A stretch of DNA of 64,000 nt from WFQV01 sp964611145 (GTDB lineage: Bacteria; Bacteroidota; Ignavibacteria; Ignavibacteriales; Melioribacteraceae), in assembly GCA_964611145.1 (NCBI GenBank), contig CAZSYM010000011.1, positions 1-64,000 on the forward strand, in the 5' to 3' direction. A program made the position numbers and the translations under genes. This document shows positions 9,353 to 18,790 of this stretch, one piece after another; the stretch's first letter is position 1; the number at the start of each line of letters is the position of its first letter. Under the pieces are notes generated by a model, which saw nothing but the letters and a program-made list of their open reading frames with translations, was not told where the DNA came from and did no database searches.

Positions 9353-9383
9353 TTGTAGTTAATAACCTTTTCTTTTATTTTTA
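9353..9383 (+). promoter_or_regulatory. Candidate Bacteroidota-type promoter for tgt-yajC
   Basis: TTG (9353-9355), 20 bp, then TATTTTTA (9376-9383), one mismatch from the TAnnTTTG consensus. A start about seven bases downstream would give a 20-base leader ending at the TTG codon at 9410. Confidence 0.4.
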
Positions 9384-9409
9384 CGAACTCAATTTCTGAT
9401 AAGCAAAAA

Positions 9410-10558
9410 TTGTTTTTCGAATTACAACATACGGACAAGAATACCAAAGCGCGTGCGGGCGTGTTGCGTACGGCGCATGGCGAGATTGAAACCCCCGTTT
9501 TTATGCCTGTGGGGACGCAGGGCACGGTCAAAGCCGTTACGCAACGCGTACTTAAAAACGAAATAGGGGCGCGCATAATCCTGGGAAATACTTATCATTT
9601 GTATTTGCGCCCGGGAACGGAAATCTTGGAAGCCGCCGGAGGCTTGCATGCTTTTATGAATTGGGATAATGCTATCCTTACGGATTCGGGAGGATTCCAA
9701 ATTTATTCCCTTTCCGAGCTTCGTAAAATAAAATCGGACGGTGTGCAATTTCGTTCGCATCTGGACGGCTCCATGCATTATTTTACTCCCGAAAAGGTGA
9801 TAAATATTCAGCGTTCGATTGGTTCCGACATTATGATGCCTTTGGATGAATGCACGCCGTATCCTTGCGATTATGAATATGCCAAGCGTTCGAAAGAATT
9901 GACAAGCGATTGGGCGGTTTTGAACAAGGAGGCTTTTGAGAAATCCAAGCCCAAATACGGATTCGAGCAAAGATTGTTCGGAATAGTGCAAGGAAGTGTT
10001 TATAAAGATTTGCGGGAGAGTTCCGCGCGCGATCTGACGTCTCTCGATTTCGACGGCTATTCAATCGGCGGTCTGGCGGTCGGCGAACCGAAAGAGACGA
10101 GGAACGAAATTACGGATTTTGTTACGGATATTCTGCCCTTGCAAAAACCGAGATATTTGATGGGGGTGGGGCGCCCCGAGGATATTCTGGACGGAATAGA
10201 ACGCGGCGTGGATATGTTCGATTGTGTGATGCCTACACGTAACGCTCGCAATGCGTATCTCTTTACTTCCGAAGGAGTATTAAAGATTCGTAACGCCGTT
10301 TATAAAAACGATTTTTCACCCGTGGACGAGGCTTGCGATTGTTATACATGCAGAAATTTTTCCCGCGCTTATTTGAGACATCTTTTTATTGCGAATGAAA
10401 TCTTGGCTCTTGAATTGGCGACAATTCATAACCTTACTTTTTATTTGAATCTTGTCCGTCGCGCTCGCAAGGAAATTCTCGAGGATAATTTCAAAAAGTG
10501 GAAAGAAGAAATTACAAATAAATTAACTACAAACGTAAAACTACTTAAGGAGGATTAA
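9410..10558 (+). CDS. tgt: tRNA-guanine transglycosylase (queuine/preQ1)
   Basis: 382-residue Tgt, which exchanges the wobble guanine of GUN anticodons for preQ1. Seen: DSGGFQIYSL with the active-site Asp, GGLAVGEPK, the nucleophile region MFDCVMPTRNARN and the zinc site CDCYTC with a downstream His (RHLF). Family length is about 375-380. The first usable codon is the TTG at 9410; no good ribosome-binding site precedes it, but homology (FELQHTD) begins immediately after. yajC follows directly, as in many bacteria where tgt and the Sec accessory genes are linked. Confidence 0.93.
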   Translation: MFFELQHTDKNTKARAGVLRTAHGEIETPVFMPVGTQGTVKAVTQRVLKNEIGARIILGNTYHLYLRPGTEILEAAGGLHAFMNWDNAILTDSGGFQIYSLSELRKIKSDGVQFRSHLDGSMHYFTPEKVINIQRSIGSDIMMPLDECTPYPCDYEYAKRSKELTSDWAVLNKEAFEKSKPKYGFEQRLFGIVQGSVYKDLRESSARDLTSLDFDGYSIGGLAVGEPKETRNEITDFVTDILPLQKPRYLMGVGRPEDILDGIERGVDMFDCVMPTRNARNAYLFTSEGVLKIRNAVYKNDFSPVDEACDCYTCRNFSRAYLRHLFIANEILALELATIHNLTFYLNLVRRARKEILEDNFKKWKEEITNKLTTNVKLLKED

Positions 10559-10882
10559 GTGGAATATTTATTAGCAATGGCTCCGCAAGGCGGACAACAA
10601 GGCGGTGGTAGCATGATTAGTACTCTGATTATGTTTGCCGCCATTTTTGCAATCTTTTATTTTATGATTATTCGTCCCCAACAGAAAAGGCAGAAGGAAA
10701 GGGAAAAAATGTTGAATGCCTTGAAGAAAGGGGATAAAATAATGACAAGCGGCGGAATGTACGGCGTTGTTGCCGGTATTGATGAAAAAACCGTATTGGT
10801 GGAAGTGGCGAAAGACGTCAAGATTAAGTTCGACCGTTCCGCCATCTCGTCCGTCGTCGATACCAAGCAGAAAAATTCATAA
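10559..10882 (+). CDS. yajC: Sec translocase accessory subunit YajC
   Basis: 107 residues. A short N-terminal segment containing glycines and glutamines precedes one transmembrane helix (about 20-38), then the hallmark IIRPQQKRQKEREKM and a C-terminal beta domain (GDKIMTSGGMYGVV). YajC associates with SecDF at the inner membrane. The GTG start at 10559 lies directly after the tgt stop and has AAGGAGG six bases upstream. A GC-rich terminator follows. Confidence 0.93.
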   Translation: MEYLLAMAPQGGQQGGGSMISTLIMFAAIFAIFYFMIIRPQQKRQKEREKMLNALKKGDKIMTSGGMYGVVAGIDEKTVLVEVAKDVKIKFDRSAISSVVDTKQKNS

Positions 10883-10891
10883 TTTTAATCG

Positions 10892-10911
10892 GGGGCGCCG
10901 AAAAGCGCCCC
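10892..10911 (+). terminator. Rho-independent terminator after yajC
   Basis: Perfect 7-bp stem GGGGCGC/GCGCCCC with a six-base CGAAAA loop, followed by a T-rich tract (TTAAGTTTT). Confidence 0.75.
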
Positions 10912-10967
10912 TTAAGTTTTACAAGGCTGAATGCATTGCCCGATTTTAAAACGAAACATGCGAACAA

Positions 10968-11858
10968 ATGAAAATTCTGGGGAAGAAAAATAATTTTTTG
11001 GGAATAGGAAAAGACTTTTCCTCTTATGACAAATCCGCGATAGCAATCCTTTCTTTCCCTTTGGAAAAAACCGTTAGCTATGGCAAGGGTGCGGCGAAAG
11101 GTCCGCGCGCAATTCTTAAGGCTTCTCATTATGTGGAGTTTTACGACGAGGAACTCGATAGGGAAATATGTTTCGAGAAAGGAATTGCAACTTTGCCTTC
11201 GGGGGATTATGCGAAGCTCCCGTTAAAAAAGGCTTTGGACAAAATTTATCTGCAAACCAAAAAGATTATAGAGGACGGAAAATTTGTCGTCTCTCTTGGC
11301 GGTGAGCATACGGTTTCCTTTCCGATAATCAAAGCTCATAAGGAAAAATATAACGAGTTTACCGTTTTGCAAATAGACGCTCATTCCGATTTGCGCGATT
11401 CATACGAAGGCACTAAGTATTCACATGCATGTGTGATGGCGCGTGTAGCGGAATTTACCGAGGATATTGTCCAAGTCGGAATAAGAGCGCAATGCAAGGA
11501 AGAAGCCGATTTTATTAAGCGGAAAGGAATAAAAACTTTTTATGCCCGACAAATAAGAGAAGGAAAATACGGAAAGAATTGGCAGAGAAAAATTGTGGAT
11601 TCGATAGGGGAGAAGGTTTATATCACTTTTGATGTGGACGGCTTTGACCCTTCCCTTTTGCCCGCCACCGGCACTCCCGAACCCGGCGGATTGTTTTGGG
11701 ACGAGACTTTGAATTTATTAAAGCTCGTGGCGGAAAGGAAAGAAATAATAGGATTCGATGTTGTGGAACTTGCTCCTTCGAAGGCTCACCCCGCTTCCGA
11801 ATTTATTGCCGCCAAGCTTGTTTATAAATTGATAAACTATGCTTTTATGAGGAAATAG
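10968..11858 (+). CDS. speB: Agmatinase/arginase family ureohydrolase
   Basis: 296 residues. The binuclear manganese ligands of the ureohydrolase superfamily are visible: SLGGEHTVS, QIDAHSDLRD and TFDVDGFDPS, and the glutamate in the VVELAP segment. The overall sequence resembles SpeB agmatinases, which split agmatine to putrescine and urea for polyamine synthesis. Arginase or guanidinobutyrase activity cannot be excluded from sequence alone, and no arginine decarboxylase gene is nearby. It follows the yajC terminator, and the methyltransferase gene begins four bases after its stop. Confidence 0.85.
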   Translation: MKILGKKNNFLGIGKDFSSYDKSAIAILSFPLEKTVSYGKGAAKGPRAILKASHYVEFYDEELDREICFEKGIATLPSGDYAKLPLKKALDKIYLQTKKIIEDGKFVVSLGGEHTVSFPIIKAHKEKYNEFTVLQIDAHSDLRDSYEGTKYSHACVMARVAEFTEDIVQVGIRAQCKEEADFIKRKGIKTFYARQIREGKYGKNWQRKIVDSIGEKVYITFDVDGFDPSLLPATGTPEPGGLFWDETLNLLKLVAERKEIIGFDVVELAPSKAHPASEFIAAKLVYKLINYAFMRK

Positions 11859-11862
11859 CGCA

Positions 11863-12477
11863 ATGGCAAATAACAAATCTCATTATTACGACGGAATTAT
11901 TTACGATAAATTTATCGCTCCCAATCAGGATTATTTGTTTCGCTTGATTAAAAGTATTATCCCGAAAGAAAGCACGGTTCTGGATATAGGTTGCGGTACG
12001 GGTAGATTGGCTTTTCAACTTTCCGATAAGTGTGAAAGCATTGTAGGGCTTGACCTTTCGCAGCGTAATATTCGGCGGGCATTGAAAATATTGAAGAAAA
12101 GCGGTATTGATAATATTGATTTTTTTCATCAATCAGTGGAGGACTTTGCGAAGAATTATTCTTCGAAATTCGATTATGCAGTTACCACTTATGTGTTGCA
12201 TGAAATTCCCGAATCGGAGAGATTACCTTTTATCGAGGCGATGAAAAAGGTGGCGGATAAATTGATTCTTGGCGATTACTTGATTCCCCGTCCCAAGGGC
12301 TATCATTTTTATCTTACGGAAATTATCGAATTCATAGCCGGGAGAGAACATTATGCCGGTTTTAAATCCTTTGAAAGAAACGGCGGATTAAGAGATTTGG
12401 TTGAAAAGGCGAATCTGAAAATCATTAAGGAAATAAAAGGAAAACCCGTTACCGCTCATATTATTGTTGCGGAATAA
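11863..12477 (+). CDS. Class I SAM-dependent methyltransferase
   Basis: 204 residues with the Rossmann motif I VLDIGCGTGRLAF (about residues 41-53) and motif II GLDLS. TYVLHEIPE resembles the acidic/aromatic post-II region of small-molecule and lipid methyltransferases. The substrate is unknown. The ATG lies four bases downstream of the agmatinase stop, so the two are likely cotranscribed, which does not by itself link their functions. Confidence 0.8.
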   Translation: MANNKSHYYDGIIYDKFIAPNQDYLFRLIKSIIPKESTVLDIGCGTGRLAFQLSDKCESIVGLDLSQRNIRRALKILKKSGIDNIDFFHQSVEDFAKNYSSKFDYAVTTYVLHEIPESERLPFIEAMKKVADKLILGDYLIPRPKGYHFYLTEIIEFIAGREHYAGFKSFERNGGLRDLVEKANLKIIKEIKGKPVTAHIIVAE

Positions 12478-12565
12478 AGTTTCCCGAAACGTGATTTTTG
12501 CATCTGTCCTTTGTGTTTAAGAAATTTATTTCTGATTTTAAAGAAACGAAAAAAGGATTACTCCG

Positions 12566-13873
12566 ATGAAAAAATTTTTTCTTCTCTTTTTTCTTTTCCC
12601 GTTCCTCCTTTTTGGACGGGAAAAGGTCTATGTGGCTTATATAGAAGGCGCAATAGATTTGGGCTTAGCGCCTTATGTTAAGAGGGTTATTGACGAGGCG
12701 GAGGAGAACGGGGCTGAAGCGATTGTCTTCAGAATAAATACTTTCGGAGGACGTGTCGACGCGGCGACGCAAATTAAGGATGCGATTTTAAATTCCCGAA
12801 TCCTCACCGTGGCGTTTGTGGATAAGCGCGCTATTTCTGCCGGTGCTTTGATAACTCTTTCCTGCAAAAAGATAGTGATGGCTCCCGGAGCTTCCATAGG
12901 TGCCTCCACGGTGGTTGATCAGCAGGGTAAAAAGCAATCCGAGAAATATCAATCTTTTATGCGTTCGGAAATGCGTGCCACGGCGGAGAAAAACGGACGA
13001 AGAAAAGATATTGCCGAAGGAATGGTTGACGAACGGGTTGTAGTACCCGGATTGGTGGATAGCACCAAGCTTATTACTTTAACGACGGATGAGGCGCTGA
13101 AATATGGAATTGCCGATACCACTCTCGCCAATCTTGCGCAAGTGCTGAAATACTTGAATTTGGAGGATGCGGAAATAGTTAAAGTGCGGAGTAATTGGTC
13201 GGAGGATGTAGTCCGTTTTTTGAATAATCCCATTATTTCTTCTCTGTTGATTATGATCGGAATGGTCGGTTTGTTTTTCGAAATAAAGACTCCGGGCTGG
13301 GGAGTAGCGGGAACCGCCGCTATTATTGCGCTTGCGCTTTTCTTTGGTTCGGGCTATATCGTTGAACTTGCTTCCGCTACCGAGATTCTGATTTTTGTAA
13401 TCGGTGTTATACTTCTTTTGCTGGAAATATTTGTAATCCCGGGTTTTGGGATTGCGGGAATTTTGGGAATTATCCTCATGATTACGGGACTTTTTCTGGG
13501 AATGATTTCCGACTTGCCGATTTTTGATTTTAATTCTATTTCCGGAGCCATAGAAAGATTGGCGGGTGCCTTTGTCCTTTCGGCGATTTTTCTCTATTTC
13601 ATATTTAAATATCTACCCAAAACAAGCGTCTGGAACAGACTTATTTTGAGTTCCAATATTACTTCCCGTTCCGGTTATGCCGCAAGGGAAGAGGTAAACG
13701 AATTGTTGGGAAAAACAGGCGAGGCTCTGACCGATTTACGTCCCGCTGGCATTGCGATTATTAAAGGTGAGCGCGTGGATGTCGTAACTCAAGGCGAGTA
13801 CGTGGAAAAGGGGAGTAAAATAAAGGTTATAAGAACCGAAGGGCTTAAGGTAATAGTTAAAAGTGTGAAGTAA
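12566..13873 (+). CDS. NfeD-family membrane-bound ClpP-class serine protease
   Basis: 435 residues: signal peptide, a ClpP-fold domain (about 20-200), four or more transmembrane helices (about 222-360) and a C-terminal OB-fold NfeD domain (about 375-435). The nucleophile is Ser91 in RAISAGALIT; I did not assign the lysine of the Ser-Lys dyad with confidence. Long NfeD proteins cleave or help turn over membrane proteins and usually pair with a stomatin/SPFH protein; no SPFH gene is visible beside it here. The gene ends at a bidirectional terminator. Confidence 0.88.
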   Translation: MKKFFLLFFLFPFLLFGREKVYVAYIEGAIDLGLAPYVKRVIDEAEENGAEAIVFRINTFGGRVDAATQIKDAILNSRILTVAFVDKRAISAGALITLSCKKIVMAPGASIGASTVVDQQGKKQSEKYQSFMRSEMRATAEKNGRRKDIAEGMVDERVVVPGLVDSTKLITLTTDEALKYGIADTTLANLAQVLKYLNLEDAEIVKVRSNWSEDVVRFLNNPIISSLLIMIGMVGLFFEIKTPGWGVAGTAAIIALALFFGSGYIVELASATEILIFVIGVILLLLEIFVIPGFGIAGILGIILMITGLFLGMISDLPIFDFNSISGAIERLAGAFVLSAIFLYFIFKYLPKTSVWNRLILSSNITSRSGYAAREEVNELLGKTGEALTDLRPAGIAIIKGERVDVVTQGEYVEKGSKIKVIRTEGLKVIVKSVK

Positions 13874-13875
13874 TT

Positions 13876-13914
13876 CCGGCTTTCGAAGGAATGCAAGGAT
13901 TCTCCGAAAGCCGG
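13876..13914. terminator. Bidirectional terminator between convergent genes
   Basis: Long inverted repeat with 10-bp arms CCGGCTTTCG and CGAAAGCCGG around a 19-base loop, lying between the NfeD gene and the convergent symporter gene. Confidence 0.7.
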
Positions 13915-13922
13915 TTTGAAAA

Positions 13923-15356
13923 TTACTTTTTGATTAAATATGTTGACGCATAGGCGGTTATTCCTGCCACAACGAATGTCATTATTCTTGCTGTAATCAC
14001 TTTATCCAATCCGCTGCTAATCCAAAAAATCGTAAAAAGCATTCCCACTATTATTGTTGTCAATACTGCTTTCCCGTGATAACGTTTCCAGAAGAGGGAA
14101 AGGAGTATTACGACGGAGAATGTCCCGCCGATTCCCGCCCAGACGTAGCCGACCAATGTGTAAATCAAATCGGAAGGGGAAAGATAGGCGGCAAGCAAAG
14201 CAATAAGAGCCAGGATTGCCGTTACCGTTCGCGAGCGTTTCAGTGCTTTTTCCCCACCGTCTTTGTTTGATTTTAACAAGTTTTCCGATAGTTCCGTCGA
14301 GGATAAAATCAAAAGGGAGTCCGCCGTGGAAATCATGGCGGCTATCGCTCCCGTGATTAGTATTGCCGCGATAGCGGGCGGGAAAAGTTCCAACATTACC
14401 TTGGGCATTACGTATTCGGGGTCAGTTAATCCCTTGGGACCGAAAAGTCCCAATCCGATCCAGCCTATTGAAAGCGCTCCGATATATGCAATTATCGTCC
14501 AAATTATTCCGGTGTTTCTTCCTATTTTTGCATTTCGCATATCTTTGATAGCCATGAAGCGCATGCTCAATTGCGGTTGTCCTCCCAAATAACCGAAGAA
14601 CCAGGAAAGTCCCCCGATTATTGTTACCCCGAAGGTAAATCCTCCCGCGGCACCCGAAAGGGAATTGTAAGTTTCTCCCGCCATTTCTAATGCTTGGGGA
14701 ATCGAATGAGCGAAAACATCGGGACGATTGCTCAATGCGATTATTCCGACTATGGGACCCACTATCAGAGTGGTAATCATTACAATAGCTTGTACCACGT
14801 CCGTATAAACCACACTTCGGAAACCGCCGTAAATTGTGTAGGGGACGATTATCGCCGCCGTTATTATCATCCCTATTTGCGGGTCAAGATGAAACATTGC
14901 AAACAAAGTTTTTCCACCGCCTAAAAATTGCGCTCCGACGTAAAAGAAGAAAAAGAAGACAATGGTAAGGCTACCCACCAATCTTATTAACTTCTCGCTT
15001 TCGCCGTGTTTTTTAGCGATGTATTCCGTAAAAGTATTTACCTCGTAATGTTCGGCTTCTTTTTGCAATCTCCATGCGATAGCCCACCATGCGGTAATTA
15101 TTCCCAGCACACAACCGATTGCCGTCCAAATTCCAATCAACCCGGACGAATAAGCAAAGCCGGGCAATCCTAACAACGCCCATGAAGATTCTCCCGTTGC
15201 TCTTTCGGAAAGAGCCGCCGCCCAGCCCGGAAGATTCCTCCCTGCAATTGCATAGTCGGAGTTGGTTTTTACTTTTCTGCCCTGATAAAGCCCCCACGCG
15301 ATAAGGAAAACAAGGTAGGTAATCATTACGATTAGAAGTTGAGTTTCGTTTGCCAT
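13923..15356 (-). CDS. Sodium/solute symporter (SSS family, PutP-like)
   Basis: 477-residue inner-membrane protein with about 13 hydrophobic helices. Family signs are AGRNLPGWAAALSERATGESSW near the N-terminus, the conserved TIYGGFRSVVYTDVVQ segment and ISTADSLLILSST, which lies in the sodium-site helix. It resembles proline-type symporters, but the substrate should be treated as unknown. An in-frame GTG lies at 15368; the ATG at 15356 has GGTGGAGG just upstream and is the better start. Confidence 0.88.
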   Translation of the reverse strand: MANETQLLIVMITYLVFLIAWGLYQGRKVKTNSDYAIAGRNLPGWAAALSERATGESSWALLGLPGFAYSSGLIGIWTAIGCVLGIITAWWAIAWRLQKEAEHYEVNTFTEYIAKKHGESEKLIRLVGSLTIVFFFFFYVGAQFLGGGKTLFAMFHLDPQIGMIITAAIIVPYTIYGGFRSVVYTDVVQAIVMITTLIVGPIVGIIALSNRPDVFAHSIPQALEMAGETYNSLSGAAGGFTFGVTIIGGLSWFFGYLGGQPQLSMRFMAIKDMRNAKIGRNTGIIWTIIAYIGALSIGWIGLGLFGPKGLTDPEYVMPKVMLELFPPAIAAILITGAIAAMISTADSLLILSSTELSENLLKSNKDGGEKALKRSRTVTAILALIALLAAYLSPSDLIYTLVGYVWAGIGGTFSVVILLSLFWKRYHGKAVLTTIIVGMLFTIFWISSGLDKVITARIMTFVVAGITAYASTYLIKK

Positions 15357-15496
15357 TCCTTCCTCCACCTTTAAACGTAAAAAATTTGCGGTGAAGTTAA
15401 GGAATATTGTTTAACTTTTCAACAGAAAACTTGCCCGTACAATATTATACGTGAGAACGTATCGAGAAATATAGACTTTTCAACATCAAAGAGATG

Positions 15497-15952
15497 TCAT
15501 TTGATTTTTTTTAAGTGTAGAGGTGAAACGGTTAAAACCATTTTGTCCTTCCCGCCGAACTTCCAGCCGGTGGAATGCATCCCGCCGTTTATTTCTCCGT
15601 TTTTCAAACTGAACATAAGTGTAAAGCCTTTGCGAGCGATTTTTTCCTTTTCAACGAGATAGCCTATCAATTTCCCTTTGATTATATACTCTCCGTTGCC
15701 CAATAATTTCATTACTGTGCTTCTTTTTTCAACCTTTGCACCTTCGGCAATTCGAGCGTCGCCTATCATCCCTTTTACCGTTCCCGTTGAATCTATCGTA
15801 AGCTTGAAAGATAGGCTGTCCAAGTTGCACCATGTTACGATTATATCGCCTTTGCCTTCCCATTTGCCTATTAACTCCGGATTGATTGTTTGGGAGAAAG
15901 TCGAGGGAGTTAAAAGAAGAAAGAAAGATAAAAAGTAAAGTACTTTTTTCAT
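15497..15952 (-). CDS. Small exported protein of unknown function
   Basis: 151 residues starting MKKVLYFLSFF with a signal peptide probably cleaved after TFSQ. The mature part is a compact beta-rich domain (LIGKWEGKGDIIVTW...) that reads like a lipocalin or calycin-type barrel; that is a guess from pattern only. GGAG seven bases before the ATG at 15952 decides the start over an upstream in-frame ATG at 15964. A good promoter lies just upstream. Confidence 0.7.
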   Translation of the reverse strand: MKKVLYFLSFFLLLTPSTFSQTINPELIGKWEGKGDIIVTWCNLDSLSFKLTIDSTGTVKGMIGDARIAEGAKVEKRSTVMKLLGNGEYIIKGKLIGYLVEKEKIARKGFTLMFSLKNGEINGGMHSTGWKFGGKDKMVLTVSPLHLKKIK

Positions 15953-15973
15953 TTTCAGCTCCAAATTGTTTTA

Positions 15974-16004
15974 CAAAGCTAAAAAGATAGTCGGAGAAAG
16001 TCAA
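15974..16004 (-). promoter_or_regulatory. Bacteroidota-type promoter for the exported protein
   Basis: On the minus strand TTG (16004-16002), 20 bp, then TAGCTTTG (15981-15974), which matches TAnnTTTG exactly. The predicted leader to the ATG at 15952 is about 15 bases and contains the ribosome-binding site. Confidence 0.7.
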
Positions 16005-16084
16005 GGAAATAAAATACGGGGGAGCCGGAAAAGAAAATGGCTTTCAACGTTGTTTTTTAAACTTGTGAAAATTATTTTATAAAC

Positions 16085-16606
16085 ATGAAGAAGAAAATTT
16101 TGATATTTTTCATTTTTCTTTTTGGCCTATCCGCATGCAATCATGGAATCGCTCCGCTGGAAGAGCCGAGTGTTACGCCGGGTTTTGAGGGAAAAGTGTT
16201 TTTCAAAGGTAGCTGGCCCACAGGGCAGTATTCACAAATAATCGTAACGCTTTTCAAAAATCCTATACTTGACTCTACGGATTTCAATTTGATGAATTTG
16301 CGTTTTGTTAGTAAGCCTGTGCCCGATGGAGTTAAGGAGTTTAAGTATTCGACGAAAGATAAAGATAACTTTCTTTCCAATGTGGAAGCGGGGGAGTATG
16401 CATATTTAGCCGTCGCGATGCAGGTGCGTCCCAATTCCTTTGCACGGCGAGATTGGAAAATAATTGGCGTTTATATTCCGAACGGCGATTCTTCCAAAGC
16501 AGGGAGAATAACCATTCCGCCCGATACGTTTTTGAAAGATGTAAATATCACTTGCGATTTTGACCATTTACCGGTTCAGCCGCCGGAAGGAGTGGCGGGA
16601 AAATGA
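16085..16606 (+). CDS. Lipoprotein coupled to a TonB-dependent receptor
   Basis: 173 residues with a signal peptide and lipobox LSAC (Cys19). The mature part looks like a single beta-sandwich domain (FEGKVFFKGSWP at the start, VNITCDFDHL at the end); no catalytic motif is seen. Its last four bases overlap the start of the TonB-dependent receptor (ATGA), so the two are translationally coupled and probably work together at the outer membrane, as with SusD- or HmuY-like partners. It is not a SusD homologue: too short and without TPR helices. Confidence 0.7.
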   Translation: MKKKILIFFIFLFGLSACNHGIAPLEEPSVTPGFEGKVFFKGSWPTGQYSQIIVTLFKNPILDSTDFNLMNLRFVSKPVPDGVKEFKYSTKDKDNFLSNVEAGEYAYLAVAMQVRPNSFARRDWKIIGVYIPNGDSSKAGRITIPPDTFLKDVNITCDFDHLPVQPPEGVAGK

Positions 16607-18768
16607 AAAGGTTATCGTTTTTATTTTTGCTTCTGATTTTCGCACGGGGAATTTTCGCTCAGATGTTTAACATCGAGGGGAAAGTAACGGACGAAAAAGG
16701 GATTCCTCTTTTGGGCGCAAATGTAATACTGACGGGCACGAATTTTGGAGCCGCCACGGATGTGCGGGGATATTTTAAAATTGAAAAAGTCCCTGCGGGC
16801 AAGTACCGGTTAAAGGTAAGTAGCATAGGTTATCAAAAAATTGTGCGAGCTGTGGAGTTAAAAAACCGCGATATGGTTTTGAATTTCAGACTGAAAAGAA
16901 TATCCGTTAACTTTGATCCCGTTGTGGTTACGGCTTCGAAATACTCGCAAAAACTTTCGGAACTACCGGTTAGCGCTTTTGCATTGACCCCTCTTATTTT
17001 TTCCGAAAAGAATTTTATTTCTTTAGATCAAGCCTTGCGCTATGTCCCGGGCGTATATGTAATTATGGACCAAGTCAGTATCCGAGGTTCCAGCGGATAC
17101 AGCCGTGGGGCGGGTAGTCGAGTGCTTACGGCGATAGACGGAATACCCATTTACACCGGCGATACGGGAGAGATTATTTGGCAACTTGTTCCTCTCACGG
17201 ATATAGAACAGGTCGAAATAATTAAGGGCGCTTCCAGTTCCGTTTACGGTTCAAGTTCAATGGGGGGAGTGATTAATGTAATAACCAAGAAGGCTTCCCC
17301 GAGCCCCGTAAATTTAATCAAGGCTTATGCCGGAGTTTACGATAAGCCGTATTATTCCGAATGGGATTGGTCAAAAGAATATCGACCCTTTAACGGGATA
17401 ACCTTTGCCCGCTCGGATAAAATCGGAAAGCTCGGTTATACTTTCTCTCTTACTCGGCGGGAGGACGAAAGTTATCGGCAGAACGATTGGTCCAAAAGAT
17501 TGTCGGGATTTCTGAAATTGTCCTACGAAGCCGAGAAGCTTGGAGATTTTACTTTCATCGCCACCGCTCTGAACCAACATCGCGGAACGTTTAATTTCTG
17601 GAAGGATTCCCGCCATGCCCTTGTCCCTCCCGACGACGATCAGGGGGAAATTGTACGCTCGCAAAGATATCTTTTCGGGATGAAATATCTTGCCTCGCCT
17701 TGGCACGGATTCAAATTCCGTTTGATTTCGAGTTTTTATCGAAGTCTTTGGGATGACCAGTCGGAAAGCGCCAATAATTCCTCGTCGAATCTTTTGCGCA
17801 ATGAAATACAAACCGTTTATAGAAACGGTGAAAATCTGAAAATGATTGCCGGTGTGGAGATGTCGCTGGGAAGGGTGAAGTCCAATATTTTCGGCAATCC
17901 GACCTCTCAAAATGTTGGTGTGTATGTTCAAACCGAATATAAGTTTTTCTCGTCCCTTACGTTCACTGCGGGTGTTCGTTACGATAACAGTCGCTTGGAC
18001 ACTTTGAAATCTTTCGATTCCTTTTCTCCCAAATTGGGATTGAATTACAAAGTTACGAAGACCTTTACTTTGCGAACGTCCGTGGGGAAAGGGTTTCGCA
18101 CGCCTACCCTTGCCGAAGCGTTTACCACCACCAACACAAGCGGGATTACCGTTAAAGCGAATCCCCATTTGAAACCCGAGACGAATTATTCTTTCGAAAT
18201 CGGAATGAGGAAAAATTTTGCCGATGTCTTTTCCCTCGATGCCTCTCTTTTCCAAAATGAATTTTATGATATGATCGAGCCGGGTGTGGACCCGCATGAC
18301 GGCAAGGTGTTTTTTGATAATTTGACGCGCGCAAGAATACAAGGCGTTGAACTTGCGGGGGAATTTGTTTATAAACCATTTAATCTATCTATGAAATTCA
18401 GCTATGATTATCTGTGGGCGAGAAATATCAATGATAACAAGCCTCTGAAGTATCGCCCCCGCCATTTGGCTGATATATCGGTGGAATATAAGCCTTCCTT
18501 TTTTGAAGTCGGAGCCGATTTGCGATATATGAGTCGTTTCGAGGAAATTGATCACGCATTGATAGACTTGGGATTTGTAAAGGACGGCGAGCTCCGTTCC
18601 GAAGTGTTCGTCCTCGATGTTCGCACCGGTGTTTCTCTATTTCGCTTCGGCGTTCCTCTTTCCGCATATTTGAATTTAAACAATGCACTTAATTATAATT
18701 ACGTCGAAATGATAGGTAATGTTTCACCAATCAGGAATATTTCCTTAAATTTGGAATTCTTTTTTTAG
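16603..18768 (+). CDS. TonB-dependent outer-membrane receptor with CarboxypepD_reg-like domain
   Basis: 721 residues. Signal peptide (1-19), a carboxypeptidase-D regulatory-like domain (about 22-105: GKVTDEKGIPLLGANVILTG), a plug domain (about 108-235, with RGSSGYSRGAGSRVLTAIDG and IEIIKG-type QVEIIKGASSSVYGSS) and a 22-strand beta-barrel ending in aromatic NLEFFF, the usual C-terminal outer-membrane signal. Size and barrel fit siderophore, heme or cobalamin receptors rather than the about 1000-residue SusC class. The substrate cannot be read from the sequence, and no riboswitch or Fur-like site is evident upstream. Confidence 0.92.
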   Translation: MKRLSFLFLLLIFARGIFAQMFNIEGKVTDEKGIPLLGANVILTGTNFGAATDVRGYFKIEKVPAGKYRLKVSSIGYQKIVRAVELKNRDMVLNFRLKRISVNFDPVVVTASKYSQKLSELPVSAFALTPLIFSEKNFISLDQALRYVPGVYVIMDQVSIRGSSGYSRGAGSRVLTAIDGIPIYTGDTGEIIWQLVPLTDIEQVEIIKGASSSVYGSSSMGGVINVITKKASPSPVNLIKAYAGVYDKPYYSEWDWSKEYRPFNGITFARSDKIGKLGYTFSLTRREDESYRQNDWSKRLSGFLKLSYEAEKLGDFTFIATALNQHRGTFNFWKDSRHALVPPDDDQGEIVRSQRYLFGMKYLASPWHGFKFRLISSFYRSLWDDQSESANNSSSNLLRNEIQTVYRNGENLKMIAGVEMSLGRVKSNIFGNPTSQNVGVYVQTEYKFFSSLTFTAGVRYDNSRLDTLKSFDSFSPKLGLNYKVTKTFTLRTSVGKGFRTPTLAEAFTTTNTSGITVKANPHLKPETNYSFEIGMRKNFADVFSLDASLFQNEFYDMIEPGVDPHDGKVFFDNLTRARIQGVELAGEFVYKPFNLSMKFSYDYLWARNINDNKPLKYRPRHLADISVEYKPSFFEVGADLRYMSRFEEIDHALIDLGFVKDGELRSEVFVLDVRTGVSLFRFGVPLSAYLNLNNALNYNYVEMIGNVSPIRNISLNLEFFF

Positions 18769-18790
18769 ACAGTAAATAGAGACGTTACCT

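Noticed and set aside
16007..16084. Cobalamin or iron regulatory element before the lipoprotein-TonB receptor pair
   Set aside because: The gap is under 100 bases, too short for a cobalamin riboswitch, and no Fur-like palindrome is visible.
17371..18342. Open frame of 323 codons antisense to the TonB receptor
   Set aside because: Shadow of the barrel-coding strand; no start signal and no recognisable protein.
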